Shown here: positions 35,879 through 44,750 of the stretch, piece by piece | How positions within the stretch are numbered: position 1 is the first letter of the stretch | Layout: the number at the start of each line of letters is the position of its first letter | Assembly: GCF_900105315.1 (NCBI RefSeq) | Contig: NZ_LT629766.1 | Coordinates: forward strand, 2,604,001 to 2,668,000 | DNA from: Brevibacterium siliguriense | GTDB taxonomy: Bacteria; Actinomycetota; Actinomycetes; Actinomycetales; Brevibacteriaceae | Direction of reading: 5' to 3' | Length of the DNA stretch: 64,000 nt | Program-made: the position numbers and the translations under genes | The notes under the pieces: generated by a model | Databases searched by the model: none | The model's input: only the letters and a program-made list of their open reading frames with translations | Told to the model about the DNA's origin: nothing

Positions 35879-35987
35879 GAGTCACAGTCTCCCATATCTC
35901 ATCGCAGACTCTCCCGAAGAACTTCCAATACTCGAAGGCTATTGCAGATTCATTGCAGAGATCGGGAGAAATGTATTGAATACGCTT

Positions 35988-37169
35988 ATGACTTCTATGC
36001 ACCCTGAGACCCGAATGGTCCACGGCGGGATGGACGGTCTGGCAGACGCAGGCGTCCACGTTCCCGCCATCGACCTCTCCACCACCAACCCGGTCAACGA
36101 CGTCCGCACGGGAGGGGATTCCTATGAGAGCCTCGCCGGCGGGCATCCCCTGAAAGATGGTGACTCCCCTGTCTACCAACGGCTGTGGCAACCCGGTGTG
36201 GCACGATTCGAGTCCGCACTCGCCGAATTGGAGAACGCCGAATCCGCCGTTGCCTTCGCCACTGGAATGGCCGCCATGACCGCCGCTCTCCTTGCCGCCG
36301 TCGAAGCCGGCACTCCCCATATCGTCGCCGTCCGTCCCCTCTACGGTGGCAGCGACCATCTGCTCGAGTCCGGTCTGCTCGGCACCTCGGTGACCTGGGC
36401 GAAAGAGGAAGAGATCGCCTCGGCGATCCGCCGGGACACCGGTCTCGTCATCATCGAGACCCCGGCTAACCCCAGCCTCGACCTCGTCGACATCGAGTCC
36501 ATCGTCAAGGCGGCAGGAGACGTACCGGTCCTCGTCGACAACACCTTCTGCACCCCCGTGCTCCAGCGCCCGCTCGACCACGGAGCCGCTCTCGTCCTGC
36601 ACAGTGCCACGAAGTACCTTGGCGGTCACGGTGATGCAATGGGCGGGATCATCGCGACGAACAGCGAATGGACCATGCGCCTGCGCCGAGTCCGCGCCAT
36701 CACCGGAGCTCTGCTGCACCCGATGGGTGCCTACCTCCTCCACCGCGGGCTGCGGACCCTGGCCGTGCGGATGCGCGCAGCCCAGGACACCGCAGGTGAA
36801 CTCGCTCGTCGTCTGCAGACTCGTCCCGAGCTCGCGCGAGTCCATTACCCCGGCCTCGCCGATTCCGATCCGCGCGGTCTGGTGGGGTCGCAGATGCACG
36901 GCGGCGGGGCGATGATTGCCATCGAACTCGCCGAAGGATTCGAAGCGGCCCGGACCTTCGTCGAACACTGCGACCTCATCGTCCATGCAGTCTCCCTAGG
37001 CGGTGCCGATACGCTCATCCAGCACCCGGCCTCGCTCACCCACCGGCCCGTAGCGGCTACCGCGAAGCCCGGTGACGGCCTCGTCCGGCTGTCGGTCGGC
37101 CTCGAACATGTCGACGACCTTGCACGAGACCTGTTCACTGCCCTCGACGCCATCCGCGACGCGGCGTGA
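35988..37169 (+). CDS. PLP-dependent gamma/beta-lyase (Cys/Met metabolism family)
   Basis: 393 residues. The PLP lysine is K209 in HSATKYLGGHGD, with LVDNTFCTP upstream and GLVRLSVGLEHVDDL near the end. The family includes cystathionine lyases and methionine gamma-lyase. Residues Y119-G120-G121 replace the YGC of Pseudomonas methionine gamma-lyase, whose cysteine tunes methionine specificity, so a cystathionine or broad C-S lyase is equally possible. The ATG at 35988 is taken as start; 138 nt of open frame upstream overlap the divergent regulator and are not family-like. Confidence 0.88.
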   Translation: MTSMHPETRMVHGGMDGLADAGVHVPAIDLSTTNPVNDVRTGGDSYESLAGGHPLKDGDSPVYQRLWQPGVARFESALAELENAESAVAFATGMAAMTAALLAAVEAGTPHIVAVRPLYGGSDHLLESGLLGTSVTWAKEEEIASAIRRDTGLVIIETPANPSLDLVDIESIVKAAGDVPVLVDNTFCTPVLQRPLDHGAALVLHSATKYLGGHGDAMGGIIATNSEWTMRLRRVRAITGALLHPMGAYLLHRGLRTLAVRMRAAQDTAGELARRLQTRPELARVHYPGLADSDPRGLVGSQMHGGGAMIAIELAEGFEAARTFVEHCDLIVHAVSLGGADTLIQHPASLTHRPVAATAKPGDGLVRLSVGLEHVDDLARDLFTALDAIRDAA

Positions 37170-37186
37170 TCTCAATCGTTCACCTG

Positions 37187-37217
37187 TTGACCTTGACGCA
37201 ACGTCAACTTCTAAGCT
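37187..37217 (+). promoter_or_regulatory. MerR-type promoter with 19-bp spacer
   Basis: TTGACC (-35, 37187-37192) and TAAGCT (-10, 37212-37217) are separated by 19 bp instead of the usual 17. The spacer contains the dyad TTGACG-CAA-CGTCAA (37193-37207). This is the classical architecture of promoters untwisted by MerR activators. The ATG at 37225 lies where the transcript should begin, implying a leaderless mRNA. Confidence 0.75.
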
Positions 37218-37224
37218 GTCAGAC

Positions 37225-37986
37225 ATGGACTGGTCCATACAGGAAATCGCGCGGCTGACGGGCACGACGAGCCGAACCCTGCGTCACTACGACGCTATCG
37301 GTCTGCTGCCGCCGACCTCCATCGCCGCCAACGGCTTTCGCTGCTACGACGAAACAGCACTGGTGCGACTCCAGCGCATCCTGCTGCTCAAGGAACTGGG
37401 AATGCCGTTGACGACGATCGCCGAGGTCCTCGATTCGAGAGACGATCCGATCGAGACGCTGTCACAGCATCTGGTCTCACTCGGACGCGAGAGAGACCGG
37501 CTCGACAGACAGCTCGCCGCCGTCACCGCCACCATCACACGTCTGAAAGCAGGTGAGCCGCTCATGGCTGAAGAGATGTTCGATGGTTTCGACCATCGCG
37601 AACACGAGGAGGAAGTGACCAGGCGTTGGGGTGCCGACGCCTATCGACGGGGAGACGAGTGGTGGTCCCGACAGCCCCTCGAGGAGAAGAGGGAATGGAA
37701 GGCCCGCGTCTCCGCTCTCTCAGAGCACTGGGTCGCCGCCGCCGAGGCGGGAGCACACCCCGAATCGGACCGCTGCCAGGAACTCGCCGAACGCCATATC
37801 GATTGGCTGCGAGCGGTTCCGGGGACCCCGGCGAATGACCCGGAGGGGGACCTCGCCGGCTATGTGCGCGGTCTTGGCCAGATGTACGTCGACGATCCCC
37901 GATTCGGCGCGAACTACGGCGGAGCAGCCGGCGCTGCGCTCGTCAGGGATTCTCTCGACCGCTGGCTTGCATCCCGCGGGCTCTGA
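37225..37986 (+). CDS. MerR family regulator with TipAS-like effector domain
   Basis: 253 residues. The MerR winged helix occupies about 1-70 (SIQEIARLTGTTSRTLRHYDAIGLLPP), a coiled-coil dimerisation helix about 80-115, and a helical TipAS-like domain about 125-250 (EEVTRRWGADAYRRGDEWW...YVDDPRFGANYGGAAGAALVRD). TipAS domains bind diverse antibiotics and peptides. No ribosome site precedes the ATG, consistent with a leaderless start from the promoter at 37187. Probably autoregulated. Confidence 0.9.
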   Translation: MDWSIQEIARLTGTTSRTLRHYDAIGLLPPTSIAANGFRCYDETALVRLQRILLLKELGMPLTTIAEVLDSRDDPIETLSQHLVSLGRERDRLDRQLAAVTATITRLKAGEPLMAEEMFDGFDHREHEEEVTRRWGADAYRRGDEWWSRQPLEEKREWKARVSALSEHWVAAAEAGAHPESDRCQELAERHIDWLRAVPGTPANDPEGDLAGYVRGLGQMYVDDPRFGANYGGAAGAALVRDSLDRWLASRGL

Positions 37987-38012
37987 TCCGGCCGAAGCCG
38001 GAACGGGAGTAC

Positions 38013-38417
38013 TCAGGACAGTTCGGAGAGCGCCAGCCGGATCTTCTTAGCAGGCGCCTCCAGCTGTTCCGGGGTCTGCATCGGAGCGCGGTCGGAGATG
38101 TCGAAGTCATCCATTGAGTTCGTCGGCAGGACGTGGATATGCAGGTGGGGCACTTCGTAGCCGACGATGAGGAGGCCGATGCGCTCGCAGTCGAACGCGC
38201 TCTTCTGGGCTTCGCCGATCGATTTCGCCACCGCAGTGAGGTGAGCGAGAAGGTCTGCATCGGCGTCGATCCAGTGCGAGATCTCCTCGCGCGGGACGAC
38301 CATGACGTGGCCTTCCGTCATCGGTGCGACATCGAGGAATGCGACGCACTTGTCATCCTGATGGACGAAGGTGCCGGGGATCTCTCCGTTGATGATCTTT
38401 GTGAACAGCGTGGCCAT
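38013..38417 (-). CDS. HIT family nucleotide-binding protein
   Basis: 134 residues. The histidine triad H91, H93, H95 in HLHIHVLP is the nucleotide hydrolase/transferase active site. IINGEIPGTFVHQDD is the usual N-terminal motif. Likely a homodimeric purine nucleotide hydrolase; the physiological substrate is unknown. It follows ahpE at 64 nt on the same strand. Confidence 0.93.
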   Translation of the reverse strand: MATLFTKIINGEIPGTFVHQDDKCVAFLDVAPMTEGHVMVVPREEISHWIDADADLLAHLTAVAKSIGEAQKSAFDCERIGLLIVGYEVPHLHIHVLPTNSMDDFDISDRAPMQTPEQLEAPAKKIRLALSELS

Positions 38418-38481
38418 AGTGTGTCCTCCTCAACAGTCTCCGAAGCTGCCGTCGATCGGCACTTCGGTGGTGGGTCGATTC

Positions 38482-38949
38482 TCAGAGGCTGGAAAGCGCT
38501 GCATCGAAATCCTCGGAGAAATCCCGAGTCTCGGAGCGCGCGACCTGCCTGCCACTCACGATCGTACCCGCAGGTGAGATGACGAAGACTCCTCGTTCGG
38601 CAACCCCGTGGATCTCATCGAAGACGCCGAACGCGCGGGCCGCCCCACCGTGGGGCCAGAAATCCGAGGCCAGAGTGACGGCGGTGCCGGCATTCCGTGC
38701 CCACGCCGCCAGAGTGTATTTGGAGTCAGTGGACACGACGACGACCTCGACGGCGTGGGAACCCTGCCGCATCCGCTCCTGCCACCCGTCGAGGGCGGCG
38801 AGTTCGTCTCCGCAGATCGGAGAGAAGGCGAACGGAACGAATGCGAGCACACGGGCGCCACGCGGGGCCGCCTCGGTGAGGGTGATGACCGATCCGAGAT
38901 GGTCGGGAAGGGTGAAGTCCGGGGCCCGGTCACCGGGCCGCAGGATCAT
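38482..38949 (-). CDS. ahpE: AhpE-like peroxiredoxin
   Basis: 155 residues. One-cysteine peroxiredoxin with peroxidatic C46 in FSPICGDEL; no second conserved cysteine is seen. LRPGDRAPDFTLPD and SDFWPHGGAARAFGVF are AhpE-like. It reduces peroxides, with mycothiol or mycoredoxin as the probable reductant, fitting the mtr gene at 15 kb. The start overlaps the DUF3052 stop by 4 nt, so translation is coupled. Confidence 0.9.
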   Translation of the reverse strand: MILRPGDRAPDFTLPDHLGSVITLTEAAPRGARVLAFVPFAFSPICGDELAALDGWQERMRQGSHAVEVVVVSTDSKYTLAAWARNAGTAVTLASDFWPHGGAARAFGVFDEIHGVAERGVFVISPAGTIVSGRQVARSETRDFSEDFDAALSSL

Positions 38950-39389
38950 GAATAGTTCTTCTTGCCCACGAGCCGGAATCCGGCCCAGTCATCGGCGGCA
39001 CTGACCGTGGAGGTCACGTGCATTCCGGCGGTGGGCGCCGCTTCGGAGATGTCAGCGGGGCTGATGTGTCCCGGGCGGTTCGCCTTCGGGCTGAGCAGCC
39101 ACACGACTCCGCCCTCCTTCAAAGTGGTCTGGGCGTCGACGAGGCCATCGATGAGGTCATCGTCGTCCGACCGCCACCACATGAGGATCACGTCGTAGAC
39201 ATCATCCTCTTCTCCGTCGGCGATCTTGTCTCCGATGATGTTCTCGATCGCCTCGCAGAGTGCCTGATCGACGTCGTCGTCATAGCCGACCTCTTGCACA
39301 TAATCGCCCTTTTTCAAGCCGAGGTTGTATCCCAGCTCGTTTGCGAGGGTCGAAGTGGAGGATGTCCTTTCAGAAGCGGAGTTGCTCAT
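38946..39389 (-). CDS. DUF3052 protein
   Basis: 147 residues, acidic, no membrane segment. Opens LANELGYNLGLKKGDYVQEVGYDDDVD, with VIDLMWWRSDD-like strand VYDVILMWWRSDDDDLIDGL and VWLLSPKANRPGHI typical of this actinobacterial family. The ATG at 39389 gives the family-like N-terminus; an in-frame start 99 nt upstream adds an unrelated Cys-rich stretch. Conserved divergent neighbour of aceE; function unknown. Confidence 0.88.
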   Translation of the reverse strand: MSNSASERTSSTSTLANELGYNLGLKKGDYVQEVGYDDDVDQALCEAIENIIGDKIADGEEDDVYDVILMWWRSDDDDLIDGLVDAQTTLKEGGVVWLLSPKANRPGHISPADISEAAPTAGMHVTSTVSAADDWAGFRLVGKKNYS

Positions 39390-39529
39390 GCCTGTATTCT
39401 TCCGCCAACAGTGGTCAAGGTGCAAATGATCGGCGCGTCCGCGCGCGGCAAGAGCACACAAACAACATCCAACCAGCGCACCGTGCAAAACCCCGTCCGC
39501 TGGGAGGCAGGATGCGTCAGGCAGATCAC

Positions 39530-39551
39530 AACTTCGCGGGAGCGCGAAGTT
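39530..39551. promoter_or_regulatory. 22-bp palindrome upstream of aceE
   Basis: AACTTCGCG-GGAG-CGCGAAGTT, perfect 9-bp arms, 131 nt before aceE. The half-site GCGAAGTTC is one base from the Corynebacterium RamB motif GCAAAGTTC, and RamB controls aceE there. The rest of the 293-nt gap between DUF3052 and aceE shows no supported gene. Confidence 0.5.
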
Positions 39552-39682
39552 CGGCTGGGAGTACTAGGCTGGCTGGTGTATCGGATGGCCCCTGTGCTCA
39601 GTCAATCTGCGGAGCACACACCACCCGATGGACATGATCTCTACACCAAAGAAGATCGTGGAGCTGAAGAGAGGACCACATC

Positions 39683-42445
39683 GTGGACAATCGGAATCAG
39701 GGCGGGCCCATCCTCAACGGGCTGCCCAGCCAGGTGCCCGACATCGACCCGGAGGAGACCGCTGAATGGCTGGCCTCCCTCGATGGCCTCATCGATGAGG
39801 GCGGTCGTTCTCGAGCACGCTATGTCATGCTGCGCATGCTCGAGCGCTCACGCCAGAAGCAGATCGGCGTGCCCAGCCTCACCGCTACCGACTACGTCAA
39901 CACCATCGGCCCGGAGAACGAACCCTGGTTCCCCGGTGACGAAGAGGTCGAACGCCGCTACCGTCGCTGGAATCGCTGGAATGCGGCCATGCTCGTCCAC
40001 CGGGCCCAGCGCCCCGGAGTCGAGGTCGGTGGACACATCTCCACCTACGCCTCCTCAGCGACTCTCTACGAGGTGGGCCTCAACCACTTCTTCCGGGGCA
40101 AGGACCATCCCGGCGGCGGCGACCACATCTTCTACCAGGGGCACGCCTCCCCCGGCATGTACGCCCGGGCCTTCCTCGAAGGCCGGATGAGCGCCGATCA
40201 GCTCGACGGCTTCCGCCAGCAGCAGTCGCACTTCATCGACGGCAAGCCGCAAGGACTGCCGTCCTACCCCCACCCTCACCAGCTGCCCGACTTCTGGGAG
40301 CACCCGACGGTGTCGATGGGGCTCGGCCCGATGAACGCGATCGCGCAGGCACAGTTCGACAAGTACCTGCACAACCGCGGGATCAAGGACACCTCACAGC
40401 AGCAGACCTGGGCCTTCCTCGGCGACGGCGAGCTCGACGAGCCCGAGAGCCGCGGCATGCTCCACGTCGCCGCTTTCGAGGAGCTCGACAACCTCAACTT
40501 CGTCATCAACTGCAACCTGCAGCGTCTCGACGGACCCGTCCGCGGCAACGGCAAGATCATGCAGGAACTCGAGTCGTACTTCCGCGGTGCCGGCTGGAAC
40601 GTCATCAAGGTTGTCTGGGGCCGCGAATGGGACGCGCTGCTGGCCAAGGACCGCGACGGTGCACTCGTCAACCTGATGAACGCCACCCCCGACGGCGACT
40701 ACCAGACTTATAAGGGCGAGTCCGGCGGGTTCGTGCGCGACAACTTCTTCGGCCGCGATCCGCGGACGAAGGCGATGGTCGAGGACTACAGCGACGAGCA
40801 GATCTGGAACCTCAAGCGCGGCGGTCACGACTACCGCAAGGTCTTCGCTGCGTACAAGGCCGCGATGGCCCATACCGGTCAGCCGACCGTCATCCTCGTC
40901 AAGACGGTCAAGGGCTACTCGCTTGGACCTCACTTCGAGGCCCGCAACGCCACTCACCAGATGAAGAAGCTCACGGTTGACGACCTCAAGCTCGCCCGTG
41001 ACCACTTCCAGATCCCGATCTCGGACAAGGAGCTCGAGGACAACCCGAAGCTGCCCCCGTACTACCATCCGGGAGTCGACGCTCCCGAGATCAAGTACAT
41101 GCAGGAGCGTCGCGCGGAGCTCGGCGGCTACTCCCCCGAGCGGCGAACCACCCATGTCGATCTCAAGCTGCCCTCCGACAAGGCCTACCAGGCCGGGCGC
41201 CGCGGATCCGGCAAGCAGGAGATCGCCACCACGATGGGCTTCGTGCGTGTGCTCAAGGACCTCATGAGGGAGAAAGAGTTCGGTCACCGGATCGTGCCGA
41301 TCATCCCCGATGAGGCCCGCACCTTCGGTATGGACTCGTTCTTCCCGACGGCGAAGATCTACAATCCGCACGGGCAGAACTACATCTCCGTCGACCGCGA
41401 CCTGTTCCTCGCCTACAAGGAGGCCACGGACGGTCAGCTGCTCCACGTCGGGATCAACGAGGCCGGAGCGACCGCAGCTCTGACCGCAGTCGGCACCTCC
41501 TACGCCACGCACGGCGAGCCGATGATCCCGTTCTACATCTTCTACTCGATGTTCGGCTTCCAGCGCTCCGGTGACTTCTTCTGGGCTGCCGGAGATCAGA
41601 TGGCTCGCGGATTCGTCCTCGGAGCCACCGCGGGACGCACCACCCTCGTGGCCGAAGGCCTCCAGCACGGCGACGGACATTCGCACCTGCTGGCCTCGAC
41701 CTATCCGTCGGTGGTCTCCTACGACCCGGCCTACAGCTACGAGATCGCCCATATCGTCAAGGACGGCATCCACCGGATGTACGATCCGGCCGATGAGCGG
41801 GATCCCGACGTGCTCTACTACATCACGATGTACAACGAGCCGATGGTCCAGCCGGCCGAACCGGAGGATCTCGACGTCGAAGGCGTGCTCAAGGGCCTCT
41901 ACCTGCTGAAGAAGGGCCCCGACAACGGCGGCCCGAAGGTTCAGCTCATGGCCTCCGGCGTCGGTGTGCCGTGGGTGCTCGAAGCCCAGGAGCTGCTCGA
42001 CCAGGACTGGGGCGTCTCGGCCGATGTATGGTCGGTGACCTCGTGGACGGAGCTGCGCCGCGACGGACTCGACGCCGAGAACGAGCGTCTGAAGAACCCC
42101 GACTCCGAACCGCGCACCCCGTATGTGACCGAGAAGATGGCCGAGACCGAAGGCCCGGTCATCGCGACCTCGGACTACATGCGCGCTGTTCCCGACCAGA
42201 TCCGCCAGTACGTGCCCAGCCACTTCACCTCGCTGGGAACCGACGGATACGGAATCTCCGACACCCGGCCGGCGGCACGTCGTTACTACCTCGTCGACGG
42301 TCCGTCCGTGGTCACGCAGGCACTCATCTCGCTGGCTGACACCGGAAAGATCTCGATCGACAAGGCCGCCGAGGCGGCTGAGAAGTACCAGCTCGACGAT
42401 GTCCGTGCCGGCAGCTCGGGTTCGACCGAGGGGGCAGGCGCCTGA
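39683..42445 (+). CDS. aceE: Pyruvate dehydrogenase E1 (homodimeric)
   Basis: 920 residues. Decarboxylates pyruvate with thiamine diphosphate and hands the acetyl group to the lipoyl domains of E2. The ThDP motif starts at G247 ([12 protein letters not shown]) and continues to [31 protein letters not shown] and [13 protein letters not shown] (catalytic histidines) are AceE-specific. GTG start after AGAGAGGACC. Partners in the window are the E2 gene at 6.8 kb and lpdA at 5.4 kb. Confidence 0.97.
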   Translation: MDNRNQGGPILNGLPSQVPDIDPEETAEWLASLDGLIDEGGRSRARYVMLRMLERSRQKQIGVPSLTATDYVNTIGPENEPWFPGDEEVERRYRRWNRWNAAMLVHRAQRPGVEVGGHISTYASSATLYEVGLNHFFRGKDHPGGGDHIFYQGHASPGMYARAFLEGRMSADQLDGFRQQQSHFIDGKPQGLPSYPHPHQLPDFWEHPTVSMGLGPMNAIAQAQFDKYLHNRGIKDTSQQQTWAFLGDGELDEPESRGMLHVAAFEELDNLNFVINCNLQRLDGPVRGNGKIMQELESYFRGAGWNVIKVVWGREWDALLAKDRDGALVNLMNATPDGDYQTYKGESGGFVRDNFFGRDPRTKAMVEDYSDEQIWNLKRGGHDYRKVFAAYKAAMAHTGQPTVILVKTVKGYSLGPHFEARNATHQMKKLTVDDLKLARDHFQIPISDKELEDNPKLPPYYHPGVDAPEIKYMQERRAELGGYSPERRTTHVDLKLPSDKAYQAGRRGSGKQEIATTMGFVRVLKDLMREKEFGHRIVPIIPDEARTFGMDSFFPTAKIYNPHGQNYISVDRDLFLAYKEATDGQLLHVGINEAGATAALTAVGTSYATHGEPMIPFYIFYSMFGFQRSGDFFWAAGDQMARGFVLGATAGRTTLVAEGLQHGDGHSHLLASTYPSVVSYDPAYSYEIAHIVKDGIHRMYDPADERDPDVLYYITMYNEPMVQPAEPEDLDVEGVLKGLYLLKKGPDNGGPKVQLMASGVGVPWVLEAQELLDQDWGVSADVWSVTSWTELRRDGLDAENERLKNPDSEPRTPYVTEKMAETEGPVIATSDYMRAVPDQIRQYVPSHFTSLGTDGYGISDTRPAARRYYLVDGPSVVTQALISLADTGKISIDKAAEAAEKYQLDDVRAGSSGSTEGAGA

Positions 42446-42468
42446 TCTCATTCGAACGCTGAGAGCTG

Positions 42469-42501
42469 ATATGGCCGGAGTCTCCAAGACTCCGGCCATA
42501 T
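42469..42501 (+). terminator. aceE terminator
   Basis: A perfect 15-bp stem (ATATGGCCGGAGTCT and its complement) with a 3-nt loop, followed by TTGTCGCCTTTT, 23 nt after the aceE stop. Confidence 0.9.
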
Positions 42502-42571
42502 TTGTCGCCTTTTCTGAGTCTTTGTATGTCGCTGACAACTGGGTTGTTCTGATTCGTCTAAACTCGTGCTC

Positions 42572-43771
42572 ATGATGTCTGATGCCGAGACCCTGCGCCG
42601 TCGCGCCGAAACCGCCCGCAGACTGCGTGCGGGAGTCGGTGTCCTGTCCTCGGTGACTCTGCAGCGGCTGGAGGCGCAGCTGCCCTGGTACCGCTCGATG
42701 TCGTCGTCTGACCGCTCCTGGGTGGGATTGCTCGCCCAATCGGGCATCTCCTCGTTCGTCGATTGGTATCGCAAACCCGATAAGAATCTGCGCGTCGTCT
42801 CCGACATCTTCAAAACCGCACCACGCGACCTCATCCGCGCCATCAGCCTGCAGCAGACGCTGCAGCTGCTCAAGATCGTCGTCGAAGTCGTCGAAGAGCG
42901 CGTCCCGGACATCGCTCGCCCCGTCGAGCAGCCGGCCCTGCGCGAGGCCGTGCTCGTCTACTCACGTGAGATCGCGTTCGCCGCAGCCGATGTCTACGCC
43001 CGCGCCGCCGAGGCCCGCGGCAGCTGGGACGCCCGCCTCGAGGCGATGGTTGTCGATGCCCTCGTGCGCGGAGACTCCGTGGACGAACTCGCCAGCCGCA
43101 CGGCTGCCTTCGGCTGGCAGTCCGAGGGCCCGGTGTGCGTCATCGTCGGCCGCGCCCCGCAGCGTGCGGCGAAGAAGGGATTGGACGGCATCCGCCGCAA
43201 GGCGAGTCGCTGGGCCGATGATGCGCTCGTCGGCATCCACGACAACCGTCTGCTCATCGTTCTGGGAGGAGTCACGGAGCTCGATGACGCCGTCGAGGAC
43301 CTCTCGGACTGCTTCGGACCCTCCGAAGTCATCGTCGGGCCCGCGGTCCCAGGTCTCGCCGAGGCGGCCACCTCGGCGAAGGCGGCGATCCGGGCACTCA
43401 AGGCGGCGACCGCGCGTCCGGACTCCCCTCGCCCGGTCAAGGCCGATGACCTGCTGCCCGAACGTGCCCTGTCCGGGGACCAGATCGCCTTGTCCGAACT
43501 CATCGAACGCTATTACGAACCGCTGACCTCGGGAACGGGCCAGCTGCTGAAGACCGTGAGCGCCTACGTCGAATTCGGATCTTCGCTCGAAGCCACGGCC
43601 AAGGCGCTGTCCGTGCACCCCAACACTGTGCGATACCGATTGCGGAAGATCACCGACGCCATCGGGCTCGACCCGACGACCTCGCGCGATGCCTTCGTCA
43701 TCCACATCGCCTTGGTGTATGGGCGACTGTCCGAGGACGGCGTATTGTCGAACAGCGACAAATCTCACTGA
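42572..43771 (+). CDS. fasR: FasR-like regulator of fatty acid synthesis (PucR/CdaR type)
   Basis: 399 residues. A long helical/GGDEF-like central region is followed by a C-terminal helix-turn-helix (SLEATAKALSVHPNTVRYRLRKI) of the PucR group. Position directly before fabD-fabH-acpP-fabF matches Streptomyces FasR, an activator of that operon; the homologue in M. tuberculosis is Rv2242. A TAAACT box ends 8 nt before the ATG and no ribosome site is seen, so a leaderless start is likely. A GTG 6 nt upstream is the alternative. Confidence 0.88.
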   Translation: MMSDAETLRRRAETARRLRAGVGVLSSVTLQRLEAQLPWYRSMSSSDRSWVGLLAQSGISSFVDWYRKPDKNLRVVSDIFKTAPRDLIRAISLQQTLQLLKIVVEVVEERVPDIARPVEQPALREAVLVYSREIAFAAADVYARAAEARGSWDARLEAMVVDALVRGDSVDELASRTAAFGWQSEGPVCVIVGRAPQRAAKKGLDGIRRKASRWADDALVGIHDNRLLIVLGGVTELDDAVEDLSDCFGPSEVIVGPAVPGLAEAATSAKAAIRALKAATARPDSPRPVKADDLLPERALSGDQIALSELIERYYEPLTSGTGQLLKTVSAYVEFGSSLEATAKALSVHPNTVRYRLRKITDAIGLDPTTSRDAFVIHIALVYGRLSEDGVLSNSDKSH

Positions 43772-43826
43772 GACCGGCCCAGAGTCCATTAGATTGATCA
43801 ACGGAACCCAACGAAAAGAGAACTGA

Positions 43827-44732
43827 GTGCTTGCAATCACCTGTCCGGGCCAAGGAGCCCAGAAGACCGGTTTCCTGAGTTCGTTCCTCGAACTCGACAC
43901 ATTCTCGGCACAGATCGACGAACTCTCGACCGCCTCGGGGATCGATCTGCGTCAGCACGGTACCGAATCCGATGACGAGACGATCAAGGACACCGCGGTG
44001 GCACAGCCTCTGCTCGTCGCCTCCGCCATCGCCTGCGCCGCCGAACTCGGAGTCACCCCGGCAGTCGTCGCCGGCCACTCCGTGGGAGAGATCGCCGCCG
44101 CACAGATCGCGGGAATCTTCACCCCGGCCGATGCCATGGCATTCGTCAAGGTCCGCGCGGATGGGATGGCTGCCGCTGCCGCCTCCACTCCGACCGGGAT
44201 GTCCGCCGTCGTCGGCGGCCAGCCCGAAGATGTTCTCGCCGCCATCGAGGCTGCCGGAGCCAGCCCCGCCAATGTCAACGGCGGGGGTCAGACCGTGGCC
44301 GCCGGATCCCTCGAGGCACTCGAAGCACTGGCTGAGAACCCGCCGGAGCGTGCCCGGGTCATTTCGCTGCCCGTGGCTGGTGCCTTCCACACCGAGTTCA
44401 TGGCCGCGGCCACCGATGATCTGGCTGCCGCCGCTTCGGCGATGGAGGTCTCCGACCCCAGCGTCTCGATCCTCAGCAACTCCGACGGGACCGCGGTCGA
44501 GACCGGTCGCGAATACGTCGACCGTCTGGTCAAGCAGGTCACGAACCCGGTGCGCTGGGACCTGTGCCAGGACAGCCTGCTGAGCGACGGGGTCACCGGA
44601 ATGATCGAGCTCGTCCCCGGTGGAACTCTCACCGGAATCGCTCGACGTGCCATGAAGCGCGTCGAGACATTCGCCATCAAATCGGCCGCCGACCTCGACG
44701 GCGCGCGTGAGTTCGCGGCAGCCCACGCCTGA
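43827..44732 (+). CDS. fabD: Malonyl-CoA:ACP transacylase
   Basis: 301 residues. Loads malonyl units onto ACP. The catalytic serine is S85 in GHSVGEI, and AFHTEFM carries the catalytic histidine region. ITCPGQGAQKTGFL is the usual opening motif. GTG start after an AAAAGAGAA purine stretch. First enzyme gene of the FAS-II operon. Confidence 0.96.
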   Translation: MLAITCPGQGAQKTGFLSSFLELDTFSAQIDELSTASGIDLRQHGTESDDETIKDTAVAQPLLVASAIACAAELGVTPAVVAGHSVGEIAAAQIAGIFTPADAMAFVKVRADGMAAAAASTPTGMSAVVGGQPEDVLAAIEAAGASPANVNGGGQTVAAGSLEALEALAENPPERARVISLPVAGAFHTEFMAAATDDLAAAASAMEVSDPSVSILSNSDGTAVETGREYVDRLVKQVTNPVRWDLCQDSLLSDGVTGMIELVPGGTLTGIARRAMKRVETFAIKSAADLDGAREFAAAHA

Positions 44733-44750
44733 GAATCGAAAGAAGACGTC

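Noticed and set aside
40394..42739. 781-residue open frame antisense to aceE
   Set aside because: AceE motifs are complete on the other strand and the antisense frame runs through the aceE terminator.
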